From NCBI RefSeq assembly GCF_051903075.1, contig NZ_CP182422.1, forward strand, positions 1,488,001-1,552,000: a DNA stretch of 64,000 nt, given 5' to 3'. The DNA is from Embleya sp051903075. GTDB taxonomy: Bacteria > Actinomycetota > Actinomycetes > Streptomycetales > Streptomycetaceae. The translations under genes were made by a program, and so were the position numbers. The notes below the pieces were generated by a model, which worked only from the letters and a program-made list of their open reading frames with translations, did no database searches and had not been told where the DNA came from. Shown piece by piece: positions 1 to 7,388 of the stretch (positions are counted from its first letter, which is position 1; each line of letters starts with the position of its first letter).

Positions 1-299
1 AGACGATCCACACCGACCAGGCCCTGGAGACCGGCTTCGACGGCGCCCTGGTCGAGGCCATGTCGGCCGCGCTGCGCGCGCACGACCCGGCCGCGCGCGC
101 CGTGCCGTACTGCCTGTCGGGCGGCACCGACGCGAAGTCCTTCGCCGATCTGGGCATCCGCTGCTTCGGGTTCGCGCCGCTCAAGCTGCCGGCCGACCTC
201 GACTTCGCGGGCATGTTCCACGGCGTGGACGAGCGGGTCCCCGTGGACGGGCTGAAGTTCGGTGTCCGGGTGCTGGATCACCTGCTCGACAACGCGTGA
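1..299 (+). CDS. M20/M25/M40-family metallopeptidase, C-terminal part (5' end outside window)
   Basis: Open from the left edge in frame 3 and ending with TGA at 297-299, so only about the last 98 residues are present. The tail has SGGTDAKSFADLG and then FHGVDERVP, which matches the C-terminal catalytic-domain signature of M20 zinc aminopeptidases/carboxypeptidases. The His of FHGVDE is the usual last metal ligand and the preceding GGTD loop is near the active site. The family hydrolyses peptide or amide bonds in the cytoplasm with two metal ions. The substrate cannot be told from this fragment. It lies just upstream of the chaplin genes, on the same strand. Confidence 0.8.
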   Translation, partial: TIHTDQALETGFDGALVEAMSAALRAHDPAARAVPYCLSGGTDAKSFADLGIRCFGFAPLKLPADLDFAGMFHGVDERVPVDGLKFGVRVLDHLLDNA

Positions 300-315
300 G
301 ACATCGCCGAGCGGG

Positions 316-365
316 GGGCGCGCGGCCGGGCCCGGGAGGGGATCCCGAGGCCGTGTCGCGCGCCC
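316..365 (+). terminator. Possible terminator hairpin after the peptidase gene
   Basis: GGGCGCGCG (316-324) is matched by CGCGCGCCC (357-365), with GGCC (324-327) and GGCC (349-352) able to extend the pairing. The loop is long and no T-run follows, so this is a moderate call. Confidence 0.4.
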
Positions 366-430
366 GTCGGCACCGCCGGCCCGGGGTTTCCCGGGCATCG
401 GGCCCGAACGAGTGAATACCTCGTGGAGCA

Positions 431-458
431 CGTAGCCTGCGCCCGATCCGGTCGTTTC
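431..458 (+). promoter_or_regulatory. Candidate sigma-BldN promoter of the short chaplin gene
   Basis: CGTAGC (431-436), a 16-nt spacer, then CGTTTC (453-458). The sigma-BldN consensus known from Streptomyces chaplin, rodlin and bldM promoters is CGTAAC-N16-CGTTGA, so the match is 5/6 and 4/6 with exact spacing. Transcription would start near 465, about 48 nt before the ATG. Confidence 0.55.
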
Positions 459-512
459 TTCTTGTGCGGCGCGCATGCGCGTCGTGGTGTCTACAAGGAG
501 GACGGAAGAATC

Positions 513-752
513 ATGAAGAAGATGGGCAAGGCCGCGTTCATCGTCGCGGCCGGCAGTGGTCTCGTGCTCGCCGGTGCCAGCGGTGCCATGGCCAACGCCG
601 AGGCGGACGGCGCGGCCGTCGGCTCCCCCGGTGTGCTGTCGGGCAACAACATCCAGGTGCCGATCCACGTGCCGATCAACCTGTGCGGCAACAGCATCGA
701 CATCATCGGTGTCCTGAACCCCACGTTCGGCAACACCTGCATCAACGCCTGA
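513..752 (+). CDS. chpH: Short chaplin (ChpH-like hydrophobic aerial-hypha coat protein)
   Basis: 79 residues. Residues 1-28 form a Sec signal peptide (KK-rich start, hydrophobic core, cut near AMA-NA). The remainder is one chaplin domain, with SPGVLSGNNIQVPIHVP, Cys58 and Cys76 (the conserved disulphide pair) and a C-terminal NTCINA. Short chaplins are secreted and assemble into amyloid-like fibres that lower surface tension and coat aerial hyphae. The ATG at 513 has a strong AAGGAGG at 495-501. A 16-bp-stem hairpin follows the gene, and a single-domain long chaplin lies next on the same strand, an arrangement resembling chpH/chpC of S. coelicolor. The family call is firm; the exact paralogue letter is inferred from context. 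Confidence 0.9.
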   Translation: MKKMGKAAFIVAAGSGLVLAGASGAMANAEADGAAVGSPGVLSGNNIQVPIHVPINLCGNSIDIIGVLNPTFGNTCINA

Positions 753-779
753 TCCAGGCCCACGCCCTCGATGGCGTGT

Positions 780-816
780 GGACGGCCCCGGGACCGCCAA
801 GGTCTCGGGGCCGTCC
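780..816 (+). terminator. Terminator after the short chaplin gene
   Basis: GGACGGCCCCGGGACC (780-795), a 5-nt loop, then GGTCTCGGGGCCGTCC (801-816). The stem is 16 bp with a single G-T wobble. No T-run follows, as is usual in actinomycetes. Confidence 0.8.
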
Positions 817-979
817 CGCTGCGCCGCCCGCTTTCATCCGAGCCCGGCGGCGTCGGCGCATCGACGGTCGTCTTCGTTCAGCCGAGCGCCCGTCCGGGCC
901 GAAGTGCGGGCGAAAACAATCGGAACACGGTTGCAAGGAAGGCCGAAACTCAGCCATACGAGCGAATCGCCGTCACCCC

Positions 980-1007
980 GGTGACCTCCGGTGTCGACTC
1001 TCGTTGG
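980..1007 (+). promoter_or_regulatory. Candidate sigma-BldN promoter of the long chaplin gene
   Basis: GGTGAC (980-985), a 16-nt spacer, then CGTTGG (1002-1007). This matches CGTAAC-N16-CGTTGA at 4/6 and 5/6. The predicted start near 1014 leaves a leader of about 52 nt, nearly the same as for the short chaplin. Confidence 0.5.
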
Positions 1008-1065
1008 ACGACCGTGCGGGGTCAACGTCCCCCGCCCCTCGCGAGAGAGACACAGGGGTACCTAC

Positions 1066-1716
1066 ATGCACCAGCTCGCCAAGAAGGGGCTGTTGGTCGT
1101 CGTCGCAACCGCGGGCGCACTCGCGTCCGCGGCTGTCGGCGTGGCCAACGCCGGCAGCGGGGCCGACGGAGCGGCCGTCGGCTCGCCCGGCGTGGCGTCG
1201 GGCAACAACATCCAGGTGCCGATCCACGTCCCGGTGAACATCTGCGGCAACACCGTGAACGTCATCGGTGCGCTGAACCCGGCCTTCGGCAACCACTGCG
1301 CCAACGTGTCGGCCGACAAGCCGCCGCACACGAAGCCTCCGACAACCCACCCGCCGACCAGCAAGCCGCCGACCACGTGCCCGCCGAGCACCAAGCCCCC
1401 GACCACCAAGCCCCCCACCACCAAGCCGCCGACCAGCAAGCCGCCCACCACCGGCGGCTCGACCGGCCACAACACCGGCGGGTCCACGGGCGGCAACACC
1501 GGCGGTACGACCGGTGGCACCACGGGTGGGACCACCGGCGGGTCGACGGGCGGCTCGTCGGCCGGCAGCACCGGCGGCTCGACCGGCGGTTCCTCGCACG
1601 GCGGCGGGGCTCTCGCCGAGACCGGTTCCGACGCGCTGACCGTGGCCCCGATCGGCGCCGCGCTGCTGCTCGGCGGCTTCGTTCTGTACCGTCGCGCGCG
1701 GCCCGCCCGGGACTGA
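1066..1716 (+). CDS. Long chaplin, sortase-anchored, with a single chaplin domain
   Basis: 216 residues from the ATG at 1066, chosen because the signal peptide begins there (MHQLAKKGLLVVV, cleavage near residue 29). Residues 31-80 are one chaplin domain with Cys60 and Cys78. Residues 84-130 are a KPPT-type Pro/Thr/Lys repeat with an extra Cys105. Residues 130-181 are a Gly/Ser/Thr repeat (GGSTGG, GGTTGG). LAETG at 183-187, a hydrophobic segment and an RRARPARD tail form a class-E sortase signal (LAxTG). Long chaplins are covalently linked to the cell wall and are thought to seed short-chaplin fibres. S. coelicolor ChpA-C carry two chaplin domains, so one domain with a long flexible stalk is unusual. 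The domain is very similar to that of its neighbour at 513-752. Confidence 0.9.
   Translation: MHQLAKKGLLVVVATAGALASAAVGVANAGSGADGAAVGSPGVASGNNIQVPIHVPVNICGNTVNVIGALNPAFGNHCANVSADKPPHTKPPTTHPPTSKPPTTCPPSTKPPTTKPPTTKPPTSKPPTTGGSTGHNTGGSTGGNTGGTTGGTTGGTTGGSTGGSSAGSTGGSTGGSSHGGGALAETGSDALTVAPIGAALLLGGFVLYRRARPARD
1324..1605 (+). repeat. Low-complexity coding repeats in the long chaplin (KPPT then GGSTGG)
   Basis: About 135 bp encode repeated KPPTT/KPPTS units, followed by about 145 bp encoding GG(S/T)TGG units. Together they form the cell-wall-spanning stalk between the chaplin domain and the sortase signal. Confidence 0.8.
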
Positions 1717-1785
1717 TCCCGACCCACGGGACCGACCCACATCGACCGGGCGCACGACGCACCCCGACGCACGCCCGGATGGACC

Positions 1786-1813
1786 GCTCGCCCCTGGGAG
1801 GCCAGGGGCGGGC
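1786..1813. terminator. Bidirectional terminator between the long chaplin and the DUF5703 gene
   Basis: The 12-bp stem pairs 1786-1797 with 1802-1813 (core CGCCCCTGG / CCAGGGGCG, one wobble) around a 4-nt loop, between convergent genes. Confidence 0.75.
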
Positions 1814-1832
1814 AGTCCGCGTTTCGCCTCGC

Positions 1833-1863
1833 TCACATGGTGCGCATCGTCACATGGTGCGCA
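1833..1863. repeat. 14-bp direct duplication across a stop codon
   Basis: TCACATGGTGCGCA occurs at 1833-1846 and again at 1850-1863. The second copy contains the stop codon and last codons of the minus-strand DUF5703 gene; the first copy lies just beyond the stop. It looks like a local 17-bp-period duplication of the gene end. Confidence 0.8.
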
Positions 1864-2035
1864 CCTGTCGGATGATTCGGCGCCGGAGCACCACCCGGCG
1901 GCTGCCGTCGCCGCGCAGGAGCAGCCGGTCCAGCTCCCAATACCCGTATTCCGCCTGCTCGGTCAGGATCCGACACGCGTCCCCGCGGGACGTGCCGCGC
2001 GGAATGTCCAGTTGCCGAAACTCGTAGTCCGCCAT
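1850..2035 (-). CDS. DUF5703-family small protein
   Basis: 61 residues. The sequence MADYEFRQLDIPRG, then RGDACRILTEQAEYGYWEL and a basic tail RRRIIRQV, fits the short actinobacterial DUF5703 family of unknown function. It has no signal peptide or membrane segment and is probably a cytoplasmic alpha/beta protein. It is divergent from the gene at 2154 and convergent with the long chaplin. Its 3' end is duplicated (1833-1863). Family recognised from the conserved pattern; no function is claimed. Confidence 0.75.
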   Translation of the reverse strand: MADYEFRQLDIPRGTSRGDACRILTEQAEYGYWELDRLLLRGDGSRRVVLRRRIIRQVRTM

Positions 2036-2115
2036 GTTTCCATTCCCCGGCGCCCGCGCCGCCGGCGCGGTGACCGGCCTTTTGGTAGGCCAACGACTCC
2101 GCCATCAGTGAACCA

Positions 2116-2145
2116 TTGTGCGCGCGTGGGGCTCTTGCGGATAAC
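2116..2145 (+). promoter_or_regulatory. Promoter of a probably leaderless mRNA
   Basis: TTGTGC (2116-2121), an 18-nt spacer and GATAAC (2140-2145) put transcription start within a few bases of the ATG at 2154. That ATG has no Shine-Dalgarno sequence. Confidence 0.45.
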
Positions 2146-2153
2146 GTCACCCC

Positions 2154-2795
2154 ATGACCGGTGTTGCGCAGCCCACGCCAGAGCAGGTCCGTGCCGCCGC
2201 GGACGTTCTCAAATCGGCGATCGACGACCATCTGGCCGCCGTCGAAGCCCGCCAGGGCGAGAGCGACCCGGCCGTCTTCGCCGCGTACGACGCGCTCGCG
2301 GCCGCCGCAGAGGCCTACGACGAGTTGTTGTACGACGCCTATGACGAGGTCACCCCGTTCGAGGTGCCGAGCAGCGGCGAGGAAGCCGAGTACGAGGGGC
2401 CGACCAACCCCGAGGCGGTGACCGTGCTGATCCGTCGCGACTACGTGATCAAGGATCTGATCACCCTCGTCGACCACGCCCGCCGGGCGGACGCGGAGGC
2501 CGGCGAGAACGAACCGGCCGTCTCGCCGCGCGATACCGGCGCCGACAGCGCGTCCAGCGCGGTCGCGGTGCTCTTCGACGTCTACGATCCGGACGAGATC
2601 GCCCAGCGCGCCGACGAACTGGGCCTGGAACCGGGCGACTCGACCCTGTGGGTGTCCGCGATCGAGCCGACCGAACCGGGCGAGTGGCTCGACGCCCCCT
2701 TCGAGGACGCGGATCCGCGCAGCATCATCTACCGGTTCGAGACGAGCACCGCGTACGAGGACGACCTGGAAGCCCTGGAACGCGATCTGCACTGA
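2154..2795 (+). CDS. Conserved acidic actinobacterial protein of unknown function
   Basis: 213 residues, strongly acidic. The N-terminal half is helical and Ala/Glu/Asp-rich (about residues 10-75). The C-terminal half has an alpha/beta pattern with VLFDVYDPDEI and LWVSAIEPTEPGEW. There is no signal peptide, membrane segment or recognised motif. The start lacks an SD and sits about 9 nt after a good -10 (GATAAC), so translation is probably leaderless. It is divergent from the DUF5703 gene. I recognise it only as the kind of conserved hypothetical found beside DUF5703 in Streptomyces-type genomes. Confidence 0.75.
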   Translation: MTGVAQPTPEQVRAAADVLKSAIDDHLAAVEARQGESDPAVFAAYDALAAAAEAYDELLYDAYDEVTPFEVPSSGEEAEYEGPTNPEAVTVLIRRDYVIKDLITLVDHARRADAEAGENEPAVSPRDTGADSASSAVAVLFDVYDPDEIAQRADELGLEPGDSTLWVSAIEPTEPGEWLDAPFEDADPRSIIYRFETSTAYEDDLEALERDLH

Positions 2796-2857
2796 CCGAG
2801 GCACCGACCGGCGCACCGATCGACCGCCGATCGACCCTCGCGGGTCCGGTCACGGGT

Positions 2858-2907
2858 CATCCGGGTGCGGCGGCGGCCTTTCCGGAGGCCGCCCCCGCAC
2901 CCGGATG
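2858..2907. terminator. Bidirectional terminator between convergent genes
   Basis: CATCCGGGTGC (2858-2868) pairs with GCACCCGGATG (2897-2907). The inner arms GGCGGCC (2872-2878) and GGCCGCC (2887-2893) pair around TTTCC. Confidence 0.8.
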
Positions 2908-2921
2908 TGCGTGGTGTCGGC

Positions 2922-4061
2922 TCAGTAGCGCATCGCCAGGGCGATGCCGCCCGCATCCGCGAGCGTGCCGTCGGGGACGAAGACCACCTTGCCGTCGCCT
3001 TCGAGGGCCGCCTCGACCACGGTGTCGACGATGTCGTCCTCGGCCCGACCGGCCAGTACCGCGTCCTCCGCGTGCGGGCCGGTGAGCACTTGGAGCGCGA
3101 TCTCCCCGGTCGCCTCGACGATGACCAGGCGGCCGGTGACCCGCAGGCCCTCCTCGACCACGAGCAGCGCGCCGCGCCCGGCCCGGACCGGCGTCCACAC
3201 CTCCTGGATGCCGCCCGCGTACCGCTTGGCGCTGCGCGCGTCGTCGAGCGCCCGCAGTGCGGCGGCGGTCGCCTCCTCGGCCAGCGCGGCCCGCGCCGGG
3301 GCCAGGATCTCGGCGAGCTGCGCGGGCGTGGCCTCGACCAGGCCGCCGACCTCCAGATCGCGCTCGGCCAGGTGCCCGGCGTTGCGGCTGCCCTCGCGGA
3401 ACGCCTTGACCTGCGGGCGCAGGCCGACCAGAACGACCTTGCCGTCGCGGTTGGGCCCGACGAGCGCGTGGGCCAGGTGTTCGTCGGCCTCGTTCAGCAG
3501 TCGGCGGAATTCCTCGCTCACCCCCATGCCGCCGCCCTCGCGCCGGAGTTGGCCGTCGGGCTCGGGCGCGGGTGTGGTGACCGGGAACCCGTCGACGCGC
3601 GCCTCGTACACGTGCTCGCCCCGGCCGCGCCACAACCGTGCCTCCTGCTCGCTGAGCACCAGCGCCCAGTACGGGGTGAGCCGCTCCGCCGCGGAGACCA
3701 GGTTGCGGGTGAGGTAGGTGGTCGCGAAGACGATCCGCTCGCTCACCGGCGCCTCGATCCTGAAGGCGTAGTGCTCGTCCGCCGACGCGTAGAGCACCAG
3801 ACCGTCGAGGAAGCTCTCCGGATCCAGTTCGGCCGCCGCGGCCCGGAGCCGTTCCGCCGTCTTGATCCGCACCTCCCGGGTCACCTCCGGGTCCGCCGCC
3901 AGCCGCTTCTCCGCCTCGGTGAGCACGTTCCGCAGCCGGATGTGGTCCTGCTGGTTCTCCGGGCGGTGCCGGTGCGTGGGCAGCGTCAGGGACACCAGCG
4001 GGTACGCGCGGGGACGGCGCAGCTCGGCGAGCAGGTCCGGCGTCAGGGCGGCGGTGGTCAT
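2922..4061 (-). CDS. baeRF-type (archaeo-eukaryotic release-factor-like) domain protein
   Basis: 379 residues from the ATG at 4061, which has AGGAGA 7 nt upstream; further upstream residues are possible but lack an SD. The opening LLAELRRPRAYPLVSLTLPTH and the mid-protein YWALVLSEQEARLWRG resemble the bacterial baeRF families, relatives of eRF1/Pelota release-factor domains. The C-terminal third (GKVVFVPDGTLADAGGIAL) resembles their L7Ae-like domain. The family is predicted to act on ribosomes or RNA in the cytoplasm, and such genes are often mislabelled as chemotaxis proteins. It stands alone here, convergent with the acidic protein gene. Subfamily and role are uncertain. Confidence 0.65.
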   Translation of the reverse strand: MTTAALTPDLLAELRRPRAYPLVSLTLPTHRHRPENQQDHIRLRNVLTEAEKRLAADPEVTREVRIKTAERLRAAAAELDPESFLDGLVLYASADEHYAFRIEAPVSERIVFATTYLTRNLVSAAERLTPYWALVLSEQEARLWRGRGEHVYEARVDGFPVTTPAPEPDGQLRREGGGMGVSEEFRRLLNEADEHLAHALVGPNRDGKVVLVGLRPQVKAFREGSRNAGHLAERDLEVGGLVEATPAQLAEILAPARAALAEEATAAALRALDDARSAKRYAGGIQEVWTPVRAGRGALLVVEEGLRVTGRLVIVEATGEIALQVLTGPHAEDAVLAGRAEDDIVDTVVEAALEGDGKVVFVPDGTLADAGGIALAMRY

Positions 4062-4195
4062 GCGGTCTCCTGGCGTGCGTTCAGGCCTCGCGGCATCGGC
4101 AAACACACCGTCCTATGCCCGCTTCGGCAGGAAAATCGCGCGAATCACCCGACCGGCTCGCAGCCCCGGGGCGGTCACCGATCCGGAAACACTTG

Positions 4196-4225
4196 TTGAC
4201 CGTGAGTCAGGAGTGACTTTAGGTT
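4196..4225 (+). promoter_or_regulatory. Vegetative-type promoter of the binding-protein gene
   Basis: TTGACC (4196-4201), an 18-nt spacer, TAGGTT (4220-4225). This is close to the HrdB consensus TTGACN-N16-18-TAGPuPuT. The start would be near 4232, which rules out a TTG at 4224 as the start codon and supports GTG 4311. Confidence 0.65.
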
Positions 4226-4310
4226 GAGCCCTCACCGTCCATGGGGATCCGGCCCGCCCGGAGACCGTGGTCCGCCCGGACCGGGGTGGGCCCGTGCGAG
4301 GAGCGACCAC

Positions 4311-5864
4311 GTGCGATCCGTGCTCTCCCGGCGGCCGGCCCTCGTGGCCGCGCTGCTCGGTTCGACCCTGACCACCGCCGCGTGCGGCGACGACTCCGCC
4401 GCCGGCGGTTCGTCCCGCGAGGCGATGACCGTGCTGGTCACGCAGGAGGCGCGCAGTCTCGACCCGATCGTGGCGAGCCTGTCCCAGATCACCGGCGGCA
4501 CCCAGGCCGCGGCGGTCTTCGACGTGCTGTTGTGGATCGATCCGAAGACCGGCCGGGCCCAGCCGCAGTTGGCGGAGAGCGCGGCGGCGGCGGAGGGCGG
4601 GCGGGTCTGGACGTTGCGGCTGCGGCCGGACCTGAGGTTCTCCGACGGCACCCCGCTGGACGCGGAGGCGGTGAAGTTCAACTGGGAGCGGCACGCGGAT
4701 CCGGCGAACAAGTCGCTCCAGGCGCGGGTGGTCGCCGGGGTCGGCATATCCGTGGCCGACAGCCGGACCGTCCGGGTCACGCTGCCGGCCCCGAACGCGC
4801 ACTTCGACAAGGTGATCGCGCACAACCTGGCGTTCATCGGCTCGCCGACGGCGATCAAGGCCGATCCGAAGGGGTTCGGCGCCAAGCCGGTGGGGGCCGG
4901 GCCGTACCGGCTGGAGAGCTGGGTGCGCGACCAGCAGATGGTGTTCAAGCGCAACCCGAAGTACTGGCAGGTGGGCTCCCGGCCGCCGCTCAAGGAGCTG
5001 ATCCTCAAGCCGGTGGTCGACCAGTCGCAGCGGCTGGCCATGCTGGGTGCCGATCAGGCCCAGGTGTTGACCACGGCGCAGGCCAAGTTGATGGGCGACG
5101 CGCGCAAGGCCGGGCTGCCGGTGGTCACCGAGGGCAAGAGCGGCGGTTTCATGACGCTGTTCAACACGGCCCGACCGCCCTTCGACGATCCCCGGGCGCG
5201 GCGCGCGTTCGCGTTGATCATGGATCCGGCCGCGCGGACGAAGGTGGTCACCGACGACGCCGGCAAACCGCTGAGCACGTTCCTGCGCCCGGGTTCGGAC
5301 TTCGTCGCCTCCGACGCGCCACTGCCCGCGAACAACCGGGTCGAGGCGCAGCGCCTGCTCGACGCGCTCGCCGCCGAGGGCAAGCCGCTGAGCTTCACCT
5401 ACAGCACGTACAACAGCCCCGGCTCGCATGTGACCGCCGAATACTGGCTGGCCCAGCTCGCCACGATGAAGAACATCAGCATGAAAACCGAGTTCCTGGA
5501 GGGCACCCAGTACCTCCAGAAGGTGCAGATCCAGCGGCAGTTCGACGCGGGCGAGTTCGTGTTGTCCTTCGAGGACCCGGAGCCGGTGTTGTACAACTTC
5601 CTGCACTCCAAGGGGCAGGACAACCACATGCAGTGGAGGAACCCGGCGGTGGACGGGGCGCTGGAGCGGGCCCGGGCCACCACCGATCCGGAGGTCCGGC
5701 GGGCCGCCTATGCCGAGGTGCAGCGGGCGCTGGCGGAGGATGTGCCGATCTTCGCCTACGAGCAGGCGTTCACCGCGGCGATCCGGGCGAAGAACGCCAA
5801 GGTGGTCGACCTGACCGTGTTCGAGGACGGGTTGATCATGTTCGACCGGTTGGGTCTGGCCTAG
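4311..5864 (+). CDS. ABC-transporter substrate-binding lipoprotein, family 5 (peptide/nickel/opine type)
   Basis: 517 residues from GTG 4311, with GAGGAG at 4298-4303. A signal peptide leads to LTTAAC, making Cys25 the lipidated residue that anchors the protein outside the membrane. The rest is a full-length SBP_bac_5 domain: an early SLDPIVASL, the WTLRLRPDLRFSDGTPLDAEAVKFNWE segment in which family members carry their signature, and VGAGPYRLESW. Such proteins capture oligopeptides or similar solutes for an ABC importer. No permease or ATPase gene lies nearby, so it is an orphan in this window. Its 3' end overlaps the convergent MFS gene by 29 bp. Confidence 0.88.
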   Translation: MRSVLSRRPALVAALLGSTLTTAACGDDSAAGGSSREAMTVLVTQEARSLDPIVASLSQITGGTQAAAVFDVLLWIDPKTGRAQPQLAESAAAAEGGRVWTLRLRPDLRFSDGTPLDAEAVKFNWERHADPANKSLQARVVAGVGISVADSRTVRVTLPAPNAHFDKVIAHNLAFIGSPTAIKADPKGFGAKPVGAGPYRLESWVRDQQMVFKRNPKYWQVGSRPPLKELILKPVVDQSQRLAMLGADQAQVLTTAQAKLMGDARKAGLPVVTEGKSGGFMTLFNTARPPFDDPRARRAFALIMDPAARTKVVTDDAGKPLSTFLRPGSDFVASDAPLPANNRVEAQRLLDALAAEGKPLSFTYSTYNSPGSHVTAEYWLAQLATMKNISMKTEFLEGTQYLQKVQIQRQFDAGEFVLSFEDPEPVLYNFLHSKGQDNHMQWRNPAVDGALERARATTDPEVRRAAYAEVQRALAEDVPIFAYEQAFTAAIRAKNAKVVDLTVFEDGLIMFDRLGLA

Positions 5865-7320
5865 CCGCGAGCGGGCGCGACTCGGCGGGGGCGGCCGGGG
5901 CGGGGATCGGCACGGCCGTGGGGCCACCGGGTTCGGGGATGCACAGGCACGCGATCAGCGCGCAGCCGGCCACCGTGCCGGCGATCACGAATATCACCAT
6001 GTAGGCGTGCAGCGCGGGCAGTTCGCGGCCGGCGGCGGAGATCGTGTACGAGGTGAGCACGGCCGCCACCACCGCGCTGCACACCGCCTGGCCGATGGTG
6101 CGCATCAGCGCGTTGATCCCGTTGGCGGCGGCGGTCTGCGCGGCGGGCACGGCCCGGATGACCAGCATCGGCAGCGCCGAGTAGCACATGGCGGTGCCGG
6201 AGGCGACGACCGTGGCGCCGGCGATGACGGTCCACAGGTCGTGGCTGGTGAAGATGCGCACCACGTAGCCCAGGCCGAGCAGGACGGCGCCGAGGCCGAG
6301 GCAGAAGCGTGGTCCCCGGGTGGCGGTCAGCCGGGTGGAGACGGGGGAGAGCACGACCATCATCACCCCGCCGGGGAGCAGGCACAGGCCGCCGGCGGCG
6401 ACCGAGAGGCCGAGGCCGTAGCCGCTCGCCTCGGGTGTCTGGACCAGCTGGGCCGTGGAGAGGCTGTTGGCGTAGAACGAGAAGCCGATGAACAGCGCGG
6501 CGATGTTGGGCAGCAGCACCGCCGGGCGGGTGGTCACCCGCAGGTCCACGAGCGGGGTGCGGGCCCGCCACTGGTGCCGGCACCAGCCGAGCAGGATCAC
6601 CGCGGCGGCGCCGATCAGGCCGGCCGTGCGGGCGCTGCCCCAGCCCCAGGCGGCGCCCTTGGAGACCGCGAGCAGCAGGCAGACCAGGAACGCGGCCAGG
6701 CCGAGCGAGCCGATCACGTCGAAGCGTCCGGGGGTGCGGACCGGCGACTCGCGGACCACGAGCACGACCAGGGTCAGCACCACCAGGGCCAGCGCCGTGG
6801 CGGCCCAGAACATCACGTGCCAGTCGGCGTGGTCGACCACGAGGCCGGCCAGCGGGAGGCCGACGGCGGCGCCGATGCCGAGCGTGGAGCTCATCATCGC
6901 GATGCCGCCGCCGACCTTGGCCGGCGGCAGTTCGTCGCGCAGGATGCTGATTCCCAGCGGGACCACCGCGGTGGCCATGCCCTGGAGGGTGCGGCCGACG
7001 ATCAGCACGCCGATGTCCGAGGTGAGCGCGCACATCAGCGAGCCGATCGACAGCACGACCATGGCCAGGACCAGCATGCGCTTCTTGCCGAACATGTCGC
7101 CCGCCCGGCCGAGCAGCGGGGTGCAGACGGCGCCGCTGAGCAGCGTGGCGGTCAGGGTCCAGCTCACCGTCGAGGCCGAACTGCCGGTCAGCGCGGGCAG
7201 GTCCGGCAGGAGCGGGACGACGACGGTCTGCATCAGCGCGGCGACGATGCCGCAGGAGCCGAGGACCGGTACGAGGAAGCGTCGTCGCGCGTCGTGCGGG
7301 GTCGAGGCGGGGCCGGTCAC
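5836..7320 (-). CDS. MFS transporter, DHA2-like drug/metabolite exporter
   Basis: 494 residues with a long series of hydrophobic segments, consistent with 12-14 transmembrane helices. Motif A appears as GRAGDMFGKKRMLV after TM2, and motif C-like glycine-rich sequence (TLGIGAAVGLPLAGLV) is in TM5, both typical of proton-driven exporters. GTG 7320 is chosen: GGAG lies upstream and a clear promoter ends about 40 nt before it. An inverted repeat lies within that promoter, so a TetR/MerR-type repressor encoded elsewhere probably controls it. It overlaps the end of the binding-protein gene by 29 bp, tail to tail. Substrate unknown. Confidence 0.88.
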   Translation of the reverse strand: MTGPASTPHDARRRFLVPVLGSCGIVAALMQTVVVPLLPDLPALTGSSASTVSWTLTATLLSGAVCTPLLGRAGDMFGKKRMLVLAMVVLSIGSLMCALTSDIGVLIVGRTLQGMATAVVPLGISILRDELPPAKVGGGIAMMSSTLGIGAAVGLPLAGLVVDHADWHVMFWAATALALVVLTLVVLVVRESPVRTPGRFDVIGSLGLAAFLVCLLLAVSKGAAWGWGSARTAGLIGAAAVILLGWCRHQWRARTPLVDLRVTTRPAVLLPNIAALFIGFSFYANSLSTAQLVQTPEASGYGLGLSVAAGGLCLLPGGVMMVVLSPVSTRLTATRGPRFCLGLGAVLLGLGYVVRIFTSHDLWTVIAGATVVASGTAMCYSALPMLVIRAVPAAQTAAANGINALMRTIGQAVCSAVVAAVLTSYTISAAGRELPALHAYMVIFVIAGTVAGCALIACLCIPEPGGPTAVPIPAPAAPAESRPLAARPDPTGRT

Positions 7321-7357
7321 GAACGCTCCGGATGGGAGAGGGCGGAAGGTCGGCCCC

Positions 7358-7388
7358 ACCCTAGGGATAGATGTACGACACATCAATC
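7358..7388 (-). promoter_or_regulatory. MFS promoter with operator in the spacer
   Basis: On the minus strand, TTGATG (7386-7381), a 17-nt spacer and TAGGGT (7363-7358). The spacer holds most of an inverted repeat, GATAGATGT (7366-7374) / ACATCAATC (7380-7388), with 9-bp arms, one mismatch and a 5-nt centre. The layout suits repression by a dimeric regulator. It overlaps the desaturase stop codon. Confidence 0.6.

Larger units (their letters stand above)
753..1065. other. Intergenic region between the two chaplin genes
   Basis: 313 bp without a supportable gene. It holds the short-chaplin terminator (780-816), a locally A-rich stretch around 910-955, and the candidate sigma-BldN promoter of the long chaplin (980-1007). 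Confidence 0.7.

Noticed and set aside
1324..1605. Chaplin stalk repeats as a CRISPR-like array
   Set aside because: The units are short in-frame coding repeats without unique spacers.
464..2027. Long overlapping plus-strand frames across the chaplins
   Set aside because: Arg-rich shadow translations in alternative frames of the chaplin genes and intergenic DNA, with no SD or domain.
4224..4310. TTG 4224 as start of the binding protein
   Set aside because: It falls within the -10 element. The GTG at 4311 has a good SD and gives a normal lipoprotein signal.
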